Positions 5,571 to 5,835 of a stretch of DNA of 5,835 bases are shown here, piece by piece. Where the stretch lies: the NCBI GenBank assembly GCA_013698055.1, contig JACCVS010000409.1, forward strand, positions 1-5,835. Reading direction: 5' to 3'. The stretch comes from Acidobacteriota bacterium (GTDB taxonomy: Bacteria > Acidobacteriota > Blastocatellia > Pyrinomonadales > Pyrinomonadaceae). Position 1 is the stretch's first letter. The number at the start of each line of letters is the position of its first letter. Below the pieces are notes generated by a model, which saw nothing but the letters and a program-made list of their open reading frames with translations, was not told where the DNA came from and did no database searches. The translations under genes and the position numbers were made by a program.

Positions 5571-5835
5571 AACTTGGCTGGTGATAACCGTCGTGGTCTC
5601 CGAATCTTGCAAGGCAAAGCCGATAGGGCTTTGCCTTGCAACAGCGTACTGAGCGGCACAACCATCGTCCTAATCTTACTGACCACCCAGTGAACTTCAA
5701 TAGCGCCAAACAGTACGGCAGAATAGTTAAGAGCTTGTTGCCTTTGCTTACTCCCAGACCCAGAAGCGCAATGGCAAGACAATTGACACGACTGTTGAAT
5801 TCTCGAAAGCTGAAACGGCACTCCTTAAAAATTAC
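5571..5835 (-). pseudogene. remnant of an AMP-forming acyl-CoA synthetase (N-terminal region), frameshifted and truncated
   Basis: Conceptual translation on the minus strand matches the N-terminal region of fatty-acid/long-chain acyl-CoA ligases in three consecutive frames. From 5835 to 5716 one frame reads FSFREFN, SRVNCLAIALLGLGVSKG, then TILP (usual form: RVNRLANALLALGVKKGD...LLPN). From 5713 to 5615 a second frame reads LFGAIEVHWVVSKI, then VVPLSTLLQGKALSAL. From 5612 to 5568 a third reads LQDSETTTVITSQVE. Joined, they give the uninterrupted family order through the PLST/DS...VITS region. The first shift looks like a net loss of about 10 nt where NCxE should lie between LP and LF; the second is a 2-nt gain at 5613-5614. 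Everything downstream, including the P-loop and adenylation motifs, is missing; the similarity stops just before the hydratase ribosome-binding site. The 5' end is outside the window. No homology search was run; the call rests on recognised motif order. Frameshifts from sequencing error are possible but would not explain the missing body. Confidence 0.75.
5607..5641. repeat. perfect 15-bp inverted repeat with 5-nt loop inside the ligase remnant
   Basis: TTGCAAGGCAAAGCC at 5607-5621 is exactly complementary to GGCTTTGCCTTGCAA at 5627-5641, with loop GATAG. It lies 62-96 nt upstream of the hydratase ATG, so it would be in that gene's leader if transcription starts further up. No T-run follows on either strand, so it is not a standard terminator. 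Its 3' half on the minus strand contains the extra CC that causes the second frameshift in the ligase remnant. Confidence 0.8.

Noticed and set aside
5607..5641. The 15-bp palindrome as an intrinsic terminator
   Set aside because: No T-run follows on either strand, and its sequence is largely explained as ligase coding text plus a 2-nt insertion.
1..5835. CRISPR array, tRNA or rRNA genes, defence or toxin-antitoxin system
   Set aside because: No regularly spaced repeats, cloverleaf or rRNA-like sequence, or gene pair of that kind was seen on either strand.

Overview
This window looks chromosomal and most resembles Acidobacteriota. The strongest clue is the first gene, the C-terminal part of a large Oar-like TonB-dependent outer-membrane receptor whose motif series (residues YVGTRG, SYHAWQ, YTWARS, NERGPSAFDINHRF, GWQFGG, FNALNH, terminal ITF) is the form that is heavily expanded in that phylum. 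Base composition is moderate, coding density is modest, and AT-rich intergenic stretches of 140-300 bp separate the genes. Taxonomy is inferred from family style only.

Layout. 1-1137 (+): 3' part of the receptor gene, followed by a 12-bp hairpin. 1278-2117 (+): exported SGNH/GDSL-type hydrolase with all catalytic blocks intact. 2118-2340: AT-rich spacer with one imperfect hairpin and a tentative promoter. 2341-3924 (+): complete sodium:solute symporter of the SSS/SLC5 family. 3925-4222: non-coding. Its first 120 bp show nothing convincing; then come a consensus -35 hexamer, a 103-bp MITE-like element with perfect 13-bp terminal inverted repeats and a 6-bp flanking direct repeat, and an AT-rich leader. 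4223-5077 (+): IclR-family regulator that probably starts at TTG. 5150-5545 (-): compact MaoC/PhaJ-type (R)-specific enoyl-CoA hydratase, convergent with the regulator. 5571-5835 (-): no intact gene, but a decayed N-terminal piece of an AMP-forming acyl-CoA synthetase is readable across three frames and runs off the right edge.

How the parts may fit. Receptor, secreted esterase-like hydrolase and Na+-driven importer would make sense as an outer membrane-periplasm-inner membrane uptake path, with the IclR protein as local regulator, but each gene has its own spacer and no substrate can be read from the sequence. The hydratase and ligase remnant point to an ancestral acyl-CoA operon (activation, then hydration) in which the ligase has been lost and the hydratase kept.

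I see no undescribed multi-gene system. The most interesting signals are small-scale: the MITE-like insertion directly behind a good -35 box upstream of the regulator, and a perfect 15-bp palindrome inside the ligase pseudogene. One of its frameshifts is a CC dinucleotide that matches exactly what copying from the opposite arm of a quasipalindrome would create.
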